A DNA stretch of 64,000 bases from assembly GCF_026151205.1 (NCBI RefSeq), contig NC_087075.1, positions 9,727,303-9,791,302 on the forward strand, in the 5' to 3' direction. Source of the stretch: Bolinopsis microptera (lineage: Eukaryota > Ctenophora > Tentaculata > Lobata > Bolinopsidae). The translations under genes were made by a program, and so were the position numbers. The notes below the pieces were generated by a model. It ran no database searches. It saw only the letters and a list, made by a program, of their open reading frames with translations, and was not told where the DNA came from. Each line of letters starts with the position of its first letter. The stretch's first letter is position 1. Of this stretch, positions 32,971 to 44,944 are shown one piece after another.

Positions 32971-33679
32971 TCTGGTGTGAACGTTCTTATCACGTGACCT
33001 TAACTTCTTGGGTAACTTATCACATGTTTAACTACAGGTTGTAGTAGTTAGTTATCACTTGATTTACAAACATCAGTTTTAAGAAGGTTGACAGCATGAT
33101 TACAAATAATAATGATGATTCCAATCATTCACTTTCGAGCTCAGTGCTTTGAAGAGGAATGTGCCATGTTTTGTAAGTAATGTATTTGTAAAAGTCGGAA
33201 AATATCAAGTTCATCAATACAATTTTAATTTATTTTAAATTAGTATTCGAAAAATGTATTTGGTATTGTTTTTATTTGTGCATATTAGCGGGATGTATTT
33301 TTATTTAACTTCATTAAATGCAAGAGAAAATACCATTGATTTACAATATATAGTATTATAACATAATACATGATTTTCAAATAAGAAACATTCATGGTCC
33401 CAGCCACAATCTTATAAAACTCTACGTTAGTTTATCAATACTGCAAGAAGGAGGGAGGATTACATAATAGACAGCACCTACAAATTCTAGTCCACCATCC
33501 AAACCCCGTTAACAAATAATATTCCTCCACGTACAAAAGGTGCTATTTTAAATGTCTCCAGAAAGTGGGTCATGATGAGCTTACATAACTGCGGTTCGTC
33601 ACAAAAACGTGACTATTCTGACAGAAGCCCTCTCTTGAACTACAGGAATGCTTGGTTTGGAACGTTTGGAATGTTTGGT
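32971..33679. other. Spacer between SIKE1-like and PSMB4 genes
   Basis: Both genes are on the minus strand, so this 700-base stretch holds the PSMB4 3'UTR and the SIKE1-like promoter. It is AT-rich. No further exon, repeat array or RNA gene was seen. Confidence 0.45.
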
Positions 33680-36600
33680 TTACTCGTATCCCGAAGGGTT
33701 AGCTCCGATACTCCAGTCTGTTTCAGCAGATATTGGCTCTGAGATTGAGCTGTCCGCTCCAGTGACCTGGGGTAATTGGTGTGAAATTTGTTGACAAATC
33801 CATTTTTGAGCTTCACTCCTTGTCATGCTACTACTATCCCAAACCCTGACCCTAACTATAACCCTAAAGATATCTACCCTAAAGTCTACCCTTAGTAGAC
33901 TTTAGGTTAGTCCGCCTAATTTAGTAGAGGCTCTGTATTTTTTATTGACTACATATTCGATAAAAAAGCTAAACATATTTCTGCAAATAAACTCCGTCAA
34001 TTATAAACAATTAATTGATATTAATTATTTCATTAGCTAGGCTGTAGTAATAACAAACATTAAACATTAACTTATCATGACGTACACACAAACAGTGAAA
34101 TTAGTGATAGAATGAGAAGTCATAGAAAAGTTGTCGACGTGTTGAAAATTTGTGAAATTTCATCCCCCTAACATTAAGAAAGTGATTGGTGTTGGACTTC
34201 AATAAGCTAACATTCTTCTGATTGCAGTGTGAAAAGTAACTAGATAAAACTGCTGTTATTGTTCAAGGTACAGGACGTGTATAACTGAACTAAGACTGGG
34301 ATAACAGATAATTGAATTATTTTTTACAACGTTTTTAATTATTCATAAACTCAATCGCTTTCATGTTATTTTAACCGCTGAAAATTCATCTCAACAAATC
34401 AACAAACCAGTACGATTATAAAGTGATAATGAGTCACAACTAAAATCAACATGCTGGAAAAAAATAAACTATTGAGTACAGTAACTCACCACTCCAATTT
34501 GGAATCTGTTAAGGGACCGACAATCTCGGTAGAAGAGAACCTTAAGACACCGTGCCATCAGTCTTTTACCTTCCTCAACATTCATATTAGGATTCTCTAA
34601 GGGGGAAGTGGGTAAGTTAAATAACTTAGAAACTAAGCTATCAGTCTCATACCTTTATCCACACTTATAATTCATAATTTTTGGTGTGATCCGTGAATAT
34701 TTCATCTAGGCATTCGAATAATTTAATCATCATAAAAGTGTAAACAAACCTTCCATAGCTTTTCTCATCATTGGTTGAGCAATGTAGGAGCCAAAGCCTG
34801 TAGCTACACTTTTATCTGTAAATGAGACACCGATCTTATCCACGTATCCCAGGTAGGGCTTACCTGAAATATTAATTGTGTGGATCCTGGTTTATGTTTC
34901 TCTCTGTGTAAAACAAATCATGTTTAAAATGTTTGGTGAAACTTTGCTGTTAAAATTGTAAACAATTTTTTATATAATAATTCATTAATTTAAGTGGTTT
35001 AGTAGTTGATAAGTGAAAAGAAACTAAATGAAACGTATAATAGTAAATCAAAGGTATACATCTATCAAAAAGATAAATATTTACAAGATAAGTCAACAAA
35101 AAACTTTGTATGTACAATGTACATGTGTTTTGTATCCTCAGCCGCAGAATATTATATGAGTCACATGCACACATCAATTTGTTCTTTTTATCTCTATTTG
35201 TTATCAGTACTTTGCTTATCTCTATTTGTTATCAGTACTTTGCTTATCTCTATTTGTTATCAGTACCTGAGTAATCTCTGCCAGCCACAACTATGGTGTT
35301 CCACAGAGGGTTCATCTTACTTCTTCTGTTATATAACACACAACGTAACCAGTTGTGTATAGAGGGTGCATCTCTGTATACTCCATCACCTGTTAGGTCA
35401 CGTGAAAATTATTATTCTTTATTTATTTACATAATATTATTAGTAGTTATATCATATATGGTAGTTATATTAAATAGTTACTAGTTATATTATATCAATA
35501 TTCTCTGTACTGTGTACACTTCTGCAGTAATTTATACTTTAAACAATAAAAATCAAAAGCTAAAGGTAGAGATTTAATTAACATTCCACAGTCCAGACTT
35601 AAAAATAGTATTTAGCCTCCACAAGATAAAACTTTGAAAGTCACCTACCGACAACATCATCATCAATAGTCTGCTGTTCCAGTAACTTCATTATGAACTG
35701 AAAGTCTGCATAGTCTCCAAATCCACCAATAATGGTACTATCATTCACTTTCATCAACCTGATAAAAAAGCATTTTTAAATAAAACAATTACAACCAATA
35801 ATCATTTAATTTCAATTGAACACTTCTCGTTGGGTTGACATTGCATTGAACGTATAAAGAAGATGCACCATAACAAAATACCAATATAATCTTTTCTGGT
35901 TTGTGTTTGTAACCTGCTAATATCCCTAAAACGGGCAAGAGAACCATAGGACCCGAGAGTGTCAGCTGCAATCACCACACCATCAGTACACATTATACCC
36001 AGCACGGATGTACCTGAAAAGAGCTAAAATAACTAACCTTTATAACTAACCTTTATAACTAACCTTTATAACTAACTTTATAACTAACCTTCATAACTAA
36101 CTTTATAAATAACCTTTATAACTAGCCTTTATAACTAACCTTTATAACTAACCTTTATAACGAACTTTTATAACTAACCTTTATAACTAACCTTCATAAC
36201 TAACCTTTATAACTAACCTTTACAACTAACCTTTATAACTAACCTTTATAACTAGCCTTTTTAACTAACTTTATAACTAACCTTTATTACTAACCTTTAT
36301 TACTAACCTTTATAACTAACCTTTATAACTAACCTTTATTACTAACCTTTATAACTAACCTTTATAACAATCTTTTTTAACTAACCTTTATAACTAACCT
36401 TTATAACTAACCTTTATAACTAACCTTTATAACAAACCTTCATAACTAACCTTTTTAACTAACCTTCATAACTAACCTTTATAACTAACCTTTATAACTA
36501 ACCTTTATAACTAACCTTTATAACTAACCTTTATAACTAACCTTTATAACTAACTTTATAACTAACCTTCATAACTAACTTTATAAATAACCTTTATAAC

Positions 36601-39290
36601 TAGCCTTTATAACTAACCTTTATAACTAACCTTTATAACGAACTTTTATAACTAACCTTTATAACTAACCTTCATAACTAACCTTTATAACTAACCTTTA
36701 CAACTAACCTTTATAACTAACCTTTATAACTAGCCTTTTTAACTAACTTTATAACTAACCTTTATTACTAACCTTTATTACTAACCTTTATAACTAACCT
36801 TTATAACTAACCTTTATTACTAACCTTTATAACTAACCTTTATAACAATCTTTTTTAACTAACCTTTATAACTAACCTTTATAACTAACCTTTATAACTA
36901 ACCTTTATAACAAACCTTCATAACTAACCTTTTTAACTAACCTTCATAACTAACCTTTATAACTAACCTTTATAACTAACCTTTATAACTAACCTTTATA
37001 ACTAACCTTTATAACTAACCTTTATAACTAACTTTATAACTAACCTTCATAACTAACTTTATAAATAACCTTTATAACTAGCCTTTATAACTAACCTTTA
37101 TAACTAACCTTTATAACGAACTTTTATAACTAACCTTTATAACTAACCTTCATAACTAACCTTTATAACTAACCTTTACAACTAACCTTTATAACTAACC
37201 TTTATAACTAGCCTTTTTAACTAACTTTATAACTAACCTTTATTACTAACCTTTATTACTAACCTTTATAACTAACCTTTATAACTAACCTTTATTACTA
37301 ACCTTTATAACTAACCTTTATAACAATCTTTTTTAACTAACCTTTATAACTAACCTTTATAACTAACCTTTATAACTAACCTTTATAACAAACCTTCATA
37401 ACTAACCTTTTTAACTAACCTTCATAACTAACCTTTATAACTAACCTTTATAACTAACCTTTATAACTAACCTTTATAACTAACCTTTATAACTAACCTT
37501 TATTACTAACCTTTATAACTAACCTTTATAACAATCTTTTTTAACTAACCTTTATAACTAACCTTTATAACTAACCTTTATAACTAGCCTTATAACTAAC
37601 TTCATAACTAACCTTTATAACTAACCTTTATAACTAACTTTATAACTAACCTTTATGACTAACCTTTTTAACTAACCTTCATAACTAACCTTTATAACTA
37701 ACCTTTATAACTAACCTTTATAACTAACCTTTATAACTAACCTTTATAACTAACCTTTATAACTAACCTTTATAACTAACCTTTATAACTAACCTTTATA
37801 ACTAACCTTCATAACTAACCTTTATAACTAACCTTTATAACTAACCTTTATAACTAACCTTTATAACTAGCCTTTATAACTAACTTTATAACTAACCTTT
37901 ATTACTAGCCTTTATAACTAACTTTATAACTAACCTTTATAACTAACTTTTTAACTAACCTTTATAACTAACCTTTTTAACTAACCTTTATAACTAACCT
38001 TTATAACTAACCTTTATAACTAGCTATAGCCTTATAACTAACCTTTATAACTAACCTTTATAACTAACCTTTATAACTAACCTTTATAACTAACCTTTAT
38101 AACTAACCTTTATAACTAACCTTTATAACTAGCCTTATAACTAACCTTTATAACTAGCCTTATAACTAACTTTATAACTAACCTTTATGACTAACCTTTA
38201 TAGCTAACTTTTTAACTAACCTTTATAACTAACCTTTATAACTGACCTTTATAACTAGCCTTATAACTAACTTTATAACTAACCTTTATAACTTACCTTT
38301 ATAACTAACCTTTATAACTACCTTTATAACTAACTTTATAACTAACCTTTATAACTAACCTTTTTAACTAACCTTTATAACTAACCTTTATAACTAACCT
38401 TTATAACTAGCTATAGCCTTATAACTAACTTCATAACTAACCTTTATAACTAACCTTTTTAACTAACCTTTATAACTAACCTTTATAACTAACCTTTATA
38501 ACTAGCTATAGCCTTATAACTAACTTCATAACTAACCTTTATAACTAACCTTTATAACTAACCTTTATAACTAACCTTTTTAACTAACCTTTATAACTAA
38601 CCTTTATAACTAACCTTTATAACTAGCCTTATAACTAACTTTATAACTAACCTTTATAACTAGCCTTATAACTAACTTTATAACTAACCTTTATAACTAA
38701 CCTTTATAACTAACCTTTATAACTAACCTTTTTAACTAACCTTTATAACTAACCTTTATAACTAACCTTTATAACTAGCCTTATAACTAACTTTATAACT
38801 AACCTTTATAACTAGCCTTATAACTAACTTTATAACTAACCTTTATAACTAACCTTTATAACTAACTTTTTAACTAACCTTTATAACTAACCTTTATAAC
38901 TGACCCAACTGACCTTTATAACTGACCTTTATAACTAGCCTTATAACTAACTTTATAACTAACCTTTATAACTTACCTTTATAACTAACCTTTATAACTA
39001 CCTTTATAACTAACTTTATAACTAACCTTTATAACTAACCTTTATAACTAGCCTTATAACTAACCTTATAACTGACTTTAAACCTAATAACTAACTAAAC
39101 ATATATTGAAATTTCAATCATTGTTTACTATCTCAAGTTGGGTACTGTATAAAGTACCTGTTACAATAGGTTGCAAAGTATGTTTCCTAGGTCCTGAGAG
39201 AGCTGCTTCTTCCTGCCAAAATTCTGCCACCTTCTCTTTCATGTCCACCATTCTTGGCAGATGCATGTGTGTTGAGTACATTCCCGCCAT
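33680..39290 (-). CDS. PSMB4: Proteasome subunit beta type-4 (PSMB4), 7 exons
   Basis: Exons in gene order: 39290-39158, 36013-35914, 35758-35649, 35389-35267, 34863-34750, 34596-34490, 33766-33680. All junctions are GT-AG and in phase, giving 257 residues, close to the usual length of about 264. Diagnostic blocks: VTGTSVLG near residue 45, GVVIAADTLGSYGSLARFR, SKMNPLWNTIVVAG, VATGFGSYIAQP and FYRDCRSLNRFQIGV. PSMB4 is the non-catalytic beta-7 subunit of the 20S core; its extended C-terminus clamps the two half-proteasomes together. The N-terminal stretch of about 40 residues should be the propeptide. A TCTACAG just before the ATG suggests a possible 5'UTR intron. Intron 1 (36014-39157) is almost entirely satellite. 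A hAT-like element starts 186 bases upstream of the ATG. Confidence 0.93.
35178..35268 (+). repeat. Short 26-27-bp tandem repeat in PSMB4 intron 4
   Basis: Three copies of a unit of the form TCTATTTGTTATCAGTACTT (plus TGCTTA) run up to the splice donor of PSMB4 exon 4. The last copy contributes the GTAC donor sequence itself. Confidence 0.75.
36024..39075. repeat. 13-bp satellite array (about 3 kb) in PSMB4 intron 1
   Basis: The array consists of a 13-bp unit CTAACCTTTATAA with variants (CTAACTTTATAA, CTAGCCTTATAA and others), repeated over about 3 kb. A higher-order repeat of 478 bp is visible: the variant string starting ACTAACTTTATAACTAACC occurs at 36071, 36549 and 37027 with the same order of variants between. 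Right of about 37560 the array is less regular. The unit is in the antisense direction relative to PSMB4. Confidence 0.95.
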
Positions 39291-40034
39291 ATCTGTAGAT
39301 TATATGTCAGTTTTAGCTCTATTGAATTTGAGTGGGTTTATCATAGTTTAGACAAAGAAAAATTAGCTTCTCCACAAAATTACCCTATTCACTGTACAGC
39401 ATACACTTTTGATAAATCAGGTTTACAGTAAATTTGGGCTTCACTGTATTTGGGGGGGGGGGCGGGGGGGGCCAACAGTGGCGTAACGAAGGGCCCTGCT
39501 GACCCCGCTGTGCAGGGGGGCGCCGTCTTATGGGGGCGCCAAATCTTCGTTTGAATGTGGGACAATTTCGAAAACTTAGAATTAGAATTAGAATTAGAAT
39601 TAGAATCAAATTTACACAGCAATACAATAAGAATAAAAATAATTTAAGAAGCTTCAATCTGCTGTGCAGGACATTCAAGTCAGTCGAAAACTGTTAGCAG
39701 AACACCCTTCTAGGGACATAAGGATATAGTATGTAAACATAATGAGTAATAAAATAATGAGTGATAAAATAAGATATGATTTAACAGTGAACTGTGGGCA
39801 TGAAGGTAACAATTAAGATTACATAGATGCCCACTTTGGGATTACGTTAGTAATGTTATTTACAGTTATATACAGAGAAGTATAGAACAATAATAGATTG
39901 GCAATGATAAAAAATGGGAACGAATAAAGGAGATGTTTAAAGTTCTATACTTCTGGAAATACCTAGGTCATATATAACGCAGGGGGCCTTTCCACCCGAC
40001 AAAAACTCCAGCCCCATAAAATTTGTTTCAGTTG

Positions 40035-43031
40035 TCACATAGCTAGAGTGTAGAAATAGTCGAAACTATTGTTTATTTCATAGGATGAGACTCCTTGAAT
40101 TACATCTGACATAAATTTAGATTTCATACATTGTGAGAATTTTACACTACATTCTATAGTCCTTATGTTCTCTGGAATTGTATTCCAACATTTGGCACCT
40201 AAATATGTAAAGGTTTTGTGTGTTCTGGATTTGTGAATATAAAGGTTGCACCTCTCAGCATCACGTGATCCTCCGGATACATAAGAAAATTTATCTGTGA
40301 ATGATGATGGTGCAGCCTCATTAAGAATTTTATACATATACGATGACAGATGGAGTTGTCTTCTTAAGTGTAAGGGTAACCACTTCATATTTCGATATAC
40401 ATTTACTGATGGTTCCTGCCAATGAACATCCAGAGCAATTTTTGCTACTTTCTTGTATAATATATCAAGAGAATTAAGTTTGGTTTTGGCAGCCCTGCAC
40501 CATATTATATCCAGGTAGTCAAATTGGGGGAGCATAAGAGCATTTACAAACATTTTTCTATATTTCAGTGGAAGAAGATTTTTCGACCTGTATAATGCCC
40601 CTATTCTTTTAGCAATTTTTGATTTCACATAATCAATATGGTCATGAAAGTTCAATAAATTGTCTATCATGAGACCTAAATATTTTTGAGATTTGGTTTC
40701 TTCTATAAATAGGCATTCTTTTTCCAAATCCAGAGGGATTGACAACGTGTCCAGATTAGGTGATCTATCAAATACAATGAATGAAGATTTTGCAGCATTT
40801 AGTCTCAGCTTGTTGATTCTAAGCCATTCATACACAATTTTCATATCCTTAATTACATTCTCATATATGCCTCGGGAAATGTTATCAAAATATAGTGCAC
40901 TGTCATCTGCAAATAAGTAAACAGTAGATTGTGTGCAATTTCTACTGAGATCATTGATGAATAAACTAAATAGAATTGGTCCTAATATGCTACCCTGTGG
41001 CACACCTGTTTTAACAGGGAGTGATGTGCTTACATTACCACGTATTTTGGTGTGTTGCTTTCTGTCCCCCAGGTAGCTTTTGAACCACTTTATGACAAAG
41101 CCATCAACTCCATAATACTTAAGTTTTTTTAATAAAATATTATGGCTTACTGTGTCAAAGGCCTTTTTGATATCTAAGAATACAATTGCAGGTTTCTTCT
41201 GTGATTCCTTAGACGTAAATATTTTATCAAATAGATTAAGCATTAGAAAAGTGGTGGAATGATCTTTTCTAAAACCATACTGATGGTTGGTAAGCAGTTT
41301 ATTTGTTTCAACATACTCTGTAAGCTGTTGGTTAACAAAATATTCTATGCATTTTCCAATTAGGGGGAGTATGGATATTGGCCGGTAGTTATTTGGATCA
41401 TTAGGGTCACCAGTTTTAAGAATTGGAGTGACTGATGCAATTTTACATGCCAACGGCATTGTTCCACTTTTCATACTAAGGTTTATAATATGAGCTACTG
41501 GATCGATGATTTGGGGAATAATATACTTATATATTTTAATGGGCATGATATCGTTAATCGATTTATCTGATGGTATACTGAGTATATATTCTTTTACTTG
41601 TTCAACAGTCACCTCTTCGAATACAGAGAGTTTACACTCTGTTGGAGGCGGCATATATTCTAGGAAGTCGTCTGAATCCTTTTCCTTAATCGATTCTTGT
41701 ATTATTGTACCAACTGTGGCAAAATGCAGGTTAACTCCGTTAACATTTAAGTTGCTTGGGGAAGAGCTACTTATTTTTCCAGGTAAGTTTGAAGCATGTT
41801 TGATAGTTTTCCAAATGCCTTTTAAATCGTTTTTTGCACTTTTCACAGTAAGGTCCTGAACAATATTTGTACGTCTGTTTTCTTTGGATAATTTTGTCAC
41901 ATAGTTTCTTTGGGGACGATAGTTATCCCACGAAGTAGAGCATTTCTTATGTAGTTCACTTTTTCTGCATTTACATATTCCATTAATACAATTACACTTG
42001 AATTTGTTTAATTGTCCTAAACACTTTTTATACTTTCTGAAAAGCATCTTCTTCTTCCGTATTTCTGCCAACAGTTCTTTAGAGGGATTACAGAGAAAGT
42101 TACTATTACATTTTATCTGTTTAGGTGGACAGTAATTATCATACGATTCCTGGATGTGATGATTAAGTCCATCTAGGGCATGGTCTACATTAGTACAGCT
42201 TAGAATATTACTGTAGTTGCTGCAGGATCCCAGAAAATAGCTTAAGGCTTTCAGATTGTTTAAGGAGTGGTCTCTGATAAGAACCTTCTGGAATTTACTA
42301 GCTTTACTTACTTTAAAGTCGAGAACACATTTGAGAGCTTGGTGATCTCCTATTCTATCATCAAGTACTTTACACTCTATGAAATTAGAGTAACAGTTAG
42401 TCATGACAACATCTATTGTGCTCTGCGTTATCCTACCATCTAAGTTTGCAACTCTAGTAATTCCTGTAACAGTCTGTATCATTCCAAAGAGCTTCATTGT
42501 TATATCTAACTTTTTATAATCTAGATCAGATAAAGAGTTTTGGTTAACATTAACATCGCCAATCCATATTACTTTCTTACCTTGAAGTTTCATCATACAT
42601 TCAGTCATATAATCAAGGAAAGTATCTAGGTGACAAAAGTTTTGTGATCTGTAGAAGCAGCAAATGTAAAGATTGGCATCTTTGAGTTGTATCCATATAG
42701 CTTCGATTTTAGAAATATCAGAGTAAGTTATATCTAAATTGAGTAATTTGTGGTTTACATTTTGGTTGATCAATATACCACACCCTCCTCTTCCTCTATC
42801 GTTAGGTCTATCACACCTTATAAAATCAAAGTTTAAGGGGAAGTTAAGTGTACTAGTGTCTATATCAGATTTAAGGTTTGTCTCATTAATTCCAATTATG
42901 TCAAGCTTTTCGCGAAATATTAGCTCCTGTAGTTCAAGAGTTTTTGCCAGATTAGTCAGGCCACCCTGTATATTACATAGACCAAGAGAGAGATTATCGT
43001 TTATTGAGGTACGAATGTGGTAATAATAAAG
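40035..43031 (-). CDS. Retrotransposon B ORF2: APE endonuclease + reverse transcriptase
   Basis: The frame is open from 43031 (just after an in-frame TAA at 43034-43032) to the stop at 40035, about 998 codons. The endonuclease N-terminus lies upstream of the first ATG (42773): LCNIQGG (catalytic Asn), then INETNL (Glu), later WIGDVNVN and DRIGDHQA. The Cys-rich linker CNCINGICKCRKSEL is followed by RT motifs: NNYRPISILPL, QYGFRKDHSTT, FLDIKKAFDTVSH, GVPQGSILGP and YLFADDSALYF. Because the ATG at 42773 would delete the first catalytic block, translation should begin upstream at a non-ATG codon, or by reinitiation or frameshifting from ORF1, which ends 177 bases earlier. Otherwise it appears intact. 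Confidence 0.88.
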   Translation of the reverse strand, partial: LYYYHIRTSINDNLSLGLCNIQGGLTNLAKTLELQELIFREKLDIIGINETNLKSDIDTSTLNFPLNFDFIRCDRPNDRGRGGCGILINQNVNHKLLNLDITYSDISKIEAIWIQLKDANLYICCFYRSQNFCHLDTFLDYMTECMMKLQGKKVIWIGDVNVNQNSLSDLDYKKLDITMKLFGMIQTVTGITRVANLDGRITQSTIDVVMTNCYSNFIECKVLDDRIGDHQALKCVLDFKVSKASKFQKVLIRDHSLNNLKALSYFLGSCSNYSNILSCTNVDHALDGLNHHIQESYDNYCPPKQIKCNSNFLCNPSKELLAEIRKKKMLFRKYKKCLGQLNKFKCNCINGICKCRKSELHKKCSTSWDNYRPQRNYVTKLSKENRRTNIVQDLTVKSAKNDLKGIWKTIKHASNLPGKISSSSPSNLNVNGVNLHFATVGTIIQESIKEKDSDDFLEYMPPPTECKLSVFEEVTVEQVKEYILSIPSDKSINDIMPIKIYKYIIPQIIDPVAHIINLSMKSGTMPLACKIASVTPILKTGDPNDPNNYRPISILPLIGKCIEYFVNQQLTEYVETNKLLTNHQYGFRKDHSTTFLMLNLFDKIFTSKESQKKPAIVFLDIKKAFDTVSHNILLKKLKYYGVDGFVIKWFKSYLGDRKQHTKIRGNVSTSLPVKTGVPQGSILGPILFSLFINDLSRNCTQSTVYLFADDSALYFDNISRGIYENVIKDMKIVYEWLRINKLRLNAAKSSFIVFDRSPNLDTLSIPLDLEKECLFIEETKSQKYLGLMIDNLLNFHDHIDYVKSKIAKRIGALYRSKNLLPLKYRKMFVNALMLPQFDYLDIIWCRAAKTKLNSLDILYKKVAKIALDVHWQEPSVNVYRNMKWLPLHLRRQLHLSSYMYKILNEAAPSSFTDKFSYVSGGSRDAERCNLYIHKSRTHKTFTYLGAKCWNTIPENIRTIECSVKFSQCMKSKFMSDVIQGVSSYEINNSFDYFYTLAM

Positions 43032-43207
43032 TTAAAAGGAGGACAAATCTATACGTTTCTTCTTCAAGCAATTTAAATAAAATTCATGACATTTAGTTTT
43101 ATGTCATGCTGATTTATTTGTGACTTAATAATTTAAAATGTGATTCTTTGATAAAAGTATCAAATACTCATTAAACTACAGAACTTTCTACAATCTGAAT
43201 GGAGAGA

Positions 43208-44944
43208 CTAAGTTTGCTCATTGTGGGATAAATATTTTAAATGTTTCGCCAACCTGGCGATTCCCTTGATATTAAGGTGAACATTATCTATTCCCTTTTT
43301 GAAAAATACCTGTTTCCTTACTCCAGTAACTCGGCTGGTAAATAGTCTATTATTACGTTCTAAATCTATATAATTTAACCCATGGCTAGAGCAGGTGTTA
43401 GAAATAAACCTATTTAATTCGTTGATAACTTCATTTTTGTTATAACTGTTCCTAGGTAAAATATTTATAACTGAAATTCTTGCTCCAATAAACATTCCCC
43501 AAAGTATACTAAGTATTTGATCAATTCCTTCTGTTGCATTTTTCATAGAAATATAATTGTTACAGACAGAATCTACGTAGTTTGTACCTGTTAGTATGAA
43601 AACACGCTTTACATCCTTTTTGTCCAGTTTTTTGAACTCCTCATCATGTAACAGCCTATTTAACATTTGAGCAGAGTTCGCTCCAGGGTAGAAGAACACC
43701 TTAGCTTTCTGCTTCCTCGAACTTAGTAGAGTTCCGTTGAGGTCCCTGAACATACTGCTGCTGATGTAGATGGTATCAATTGGCAGGTCACTTGGGATCT
43801 GTTCAGGTGAAGGAGGCGCTGCAATTGACTTGGCTGAACTCTTAACTCTGGAATGGTGGACTTCAAATTCACTTTCGTTGTAGGGTACATATCCACTAGC
43901 TGAAGAAGGTGATTTTCTTGGTTGACTGCAGACAACTGGTTTGATAAGTCTAAAAGTTAAACTGATCCTTTTGTCTGTGCATAGTGGATCGGGACATAGT
44001 TCATGGTTGAATTGATGTTGGGACTTTTTGGACATAAGACATACATCTCCATGTTCTAAAATTAGGGAAGTCACCACTTGTCCTGTTTTGATTTCAGTTA
44101 ACTGCATCATCCTGGAAGCACCAAGGGACACTGTTACAATGTACGAATTTTCTTCAATAAATTCTTCATTGTCACTATGAGCAGGCATATGTTCCTCTCC
44201 AGATTCATAGAGATTGACCAGAACACTGTTGTAGTTGTATTCTGGGAATAGCTCATCTAGAAAGGAACATATACTTGCCATGTAAGATCCCTGGGGGATC
44301 TTCTTTGGGTCATGCATTCCTCCACTGTACACGTAAGGATGTTTCCCAAAGTAGACTGATTTCCTGTTATGGAAGTGGTGGCTGAACTTTAATTCCTCAA
44401 ATAAGATTTCAACAGAAAATTTGCTGAATGGTGCCTGTTCAATAAGTTCAACAGGTGTGATGGCGATATCAGGGATTTCATAGTCTGTAGTAAGGTCTGA
44501 ACTTGACACAGGTGTTAAATCTAATCCTGCATAATATTCACCACTTCTTGGAATAACTGAGCCAGTGTCTGTAATCTCGCTGGTTGAAATGTCTATGTTG
44601 TTAGAAATAATTGATAGAGGTGCTTCTACATAGCCATCATCATCAATCAACAAAAATGATTCTGGTACCTCACATTCATTGTCATACTGAATGTTATTGT
44701 TGCTGGAGTCCGTTTGCACTGATACATCGAAACACTTGTATTGAGCAATTGATTGGTTTCCACTTTGAGGCGAAATAGTTTCATTAATCTCTGCTATTGT
44801 TTGTGAGGTTTGAACAATCTCCTCTAAAATGAACACTTTACGCTCCAGAAACTTCACGCGAGTTTCAAGATCTGAACAGTTTGTACATTTTGTATCACAT
44901 TCCATCAATAATTTGCCGAAAAATGTTTCCAATGAATCGTTCAT
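43208..44944 (-). CDS. Retrotransposon B ORF1: coiled coil + AlkB-like dioxygenase + SGNH esterase
   Basis: This is an intact 578-residue ORF. The N-terminus has CDTKCTNC followed by a coiled coil at about 24-50 and an acidic, Ser-rich linker to about 165. The AlkB-like domain spans about 170-335: VLVNLYESGEEHMPAHSDNE gives His256 and Asp258, His314 is in FNHEL, and Arg326-(x5)-Arg332 is in RISLTFR. The SGNH-like domain spans about 388-572: ISSSMF at 394-399, GTN at 453-455, Asp553-x-x-His556 and a final helix GIARLAKHLKYL. Block order is the same as in element A ORF1, with conserved motifs in otherwise diverged sequence, so both enzyme domains have probably been kept by selection. Binding of element RNA by the N-terminus is inference. 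Confidence 0.9.
   Translation of the reverse strand: MNDSLETFFGKLLMECDTKCTNCSDLETRVKFLERKVFILEEIVQTSQTIAEINETISPQSGNQSIAQYKCFDVSVQTDSSNNNIQYDNECEVPESFLLIDDDGYVEAPLSIISNNIDISTSEITDTGSVIPRSGEYYAGLDLTPVSSSDLTTDYEIPDIAITPVELIEQAPFSKFSVEILFEELKFSHHFHNRKSVYFGKHPYVYSGGMHDPKKIPQGSYMASICSFLDELFPEYNYNSVLVNLYESGEEHMPAHSDNEEFIEENSYIVTVSLGASRMMQLTEIKTGQVVTSLILEHGDVCLMSKKSQHQFNHELCPDPLCTDKRISLTFRLIKPVVCSQPRKSPSSASGYVPYNESEFEVHHSRVKSSAKSIAAPPSPEQIPSDLPIDTIYISSSMFRDLNGTLLSSRKQKAKVFFYPGANSAQMLNRLLHDEEFKKLDKKDVKRVFILTGTNYVDSVCNNYISMKNATEGIDQILSILWGMFIGARISVINILPRNSYNKNEVINELNRFISNTCSSHGLNYIDLERNNRLFTSRVTGVRKQVFFKKGIDNVHLNIKGIARLAKHLKYLSHNEQT

Noticed and set aside
33842-33892. CCCTAA-like words as an interstitial telomere
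   Set aside because: Only a few degenerate, irregularly spaced words, some forming a local palindrome; not a telomere array.
35006-35362. 118-residue + strand ORF
   Set aside because: It is antisense to PSMB4 exon 4 and intron DNA and has no recognisable features.
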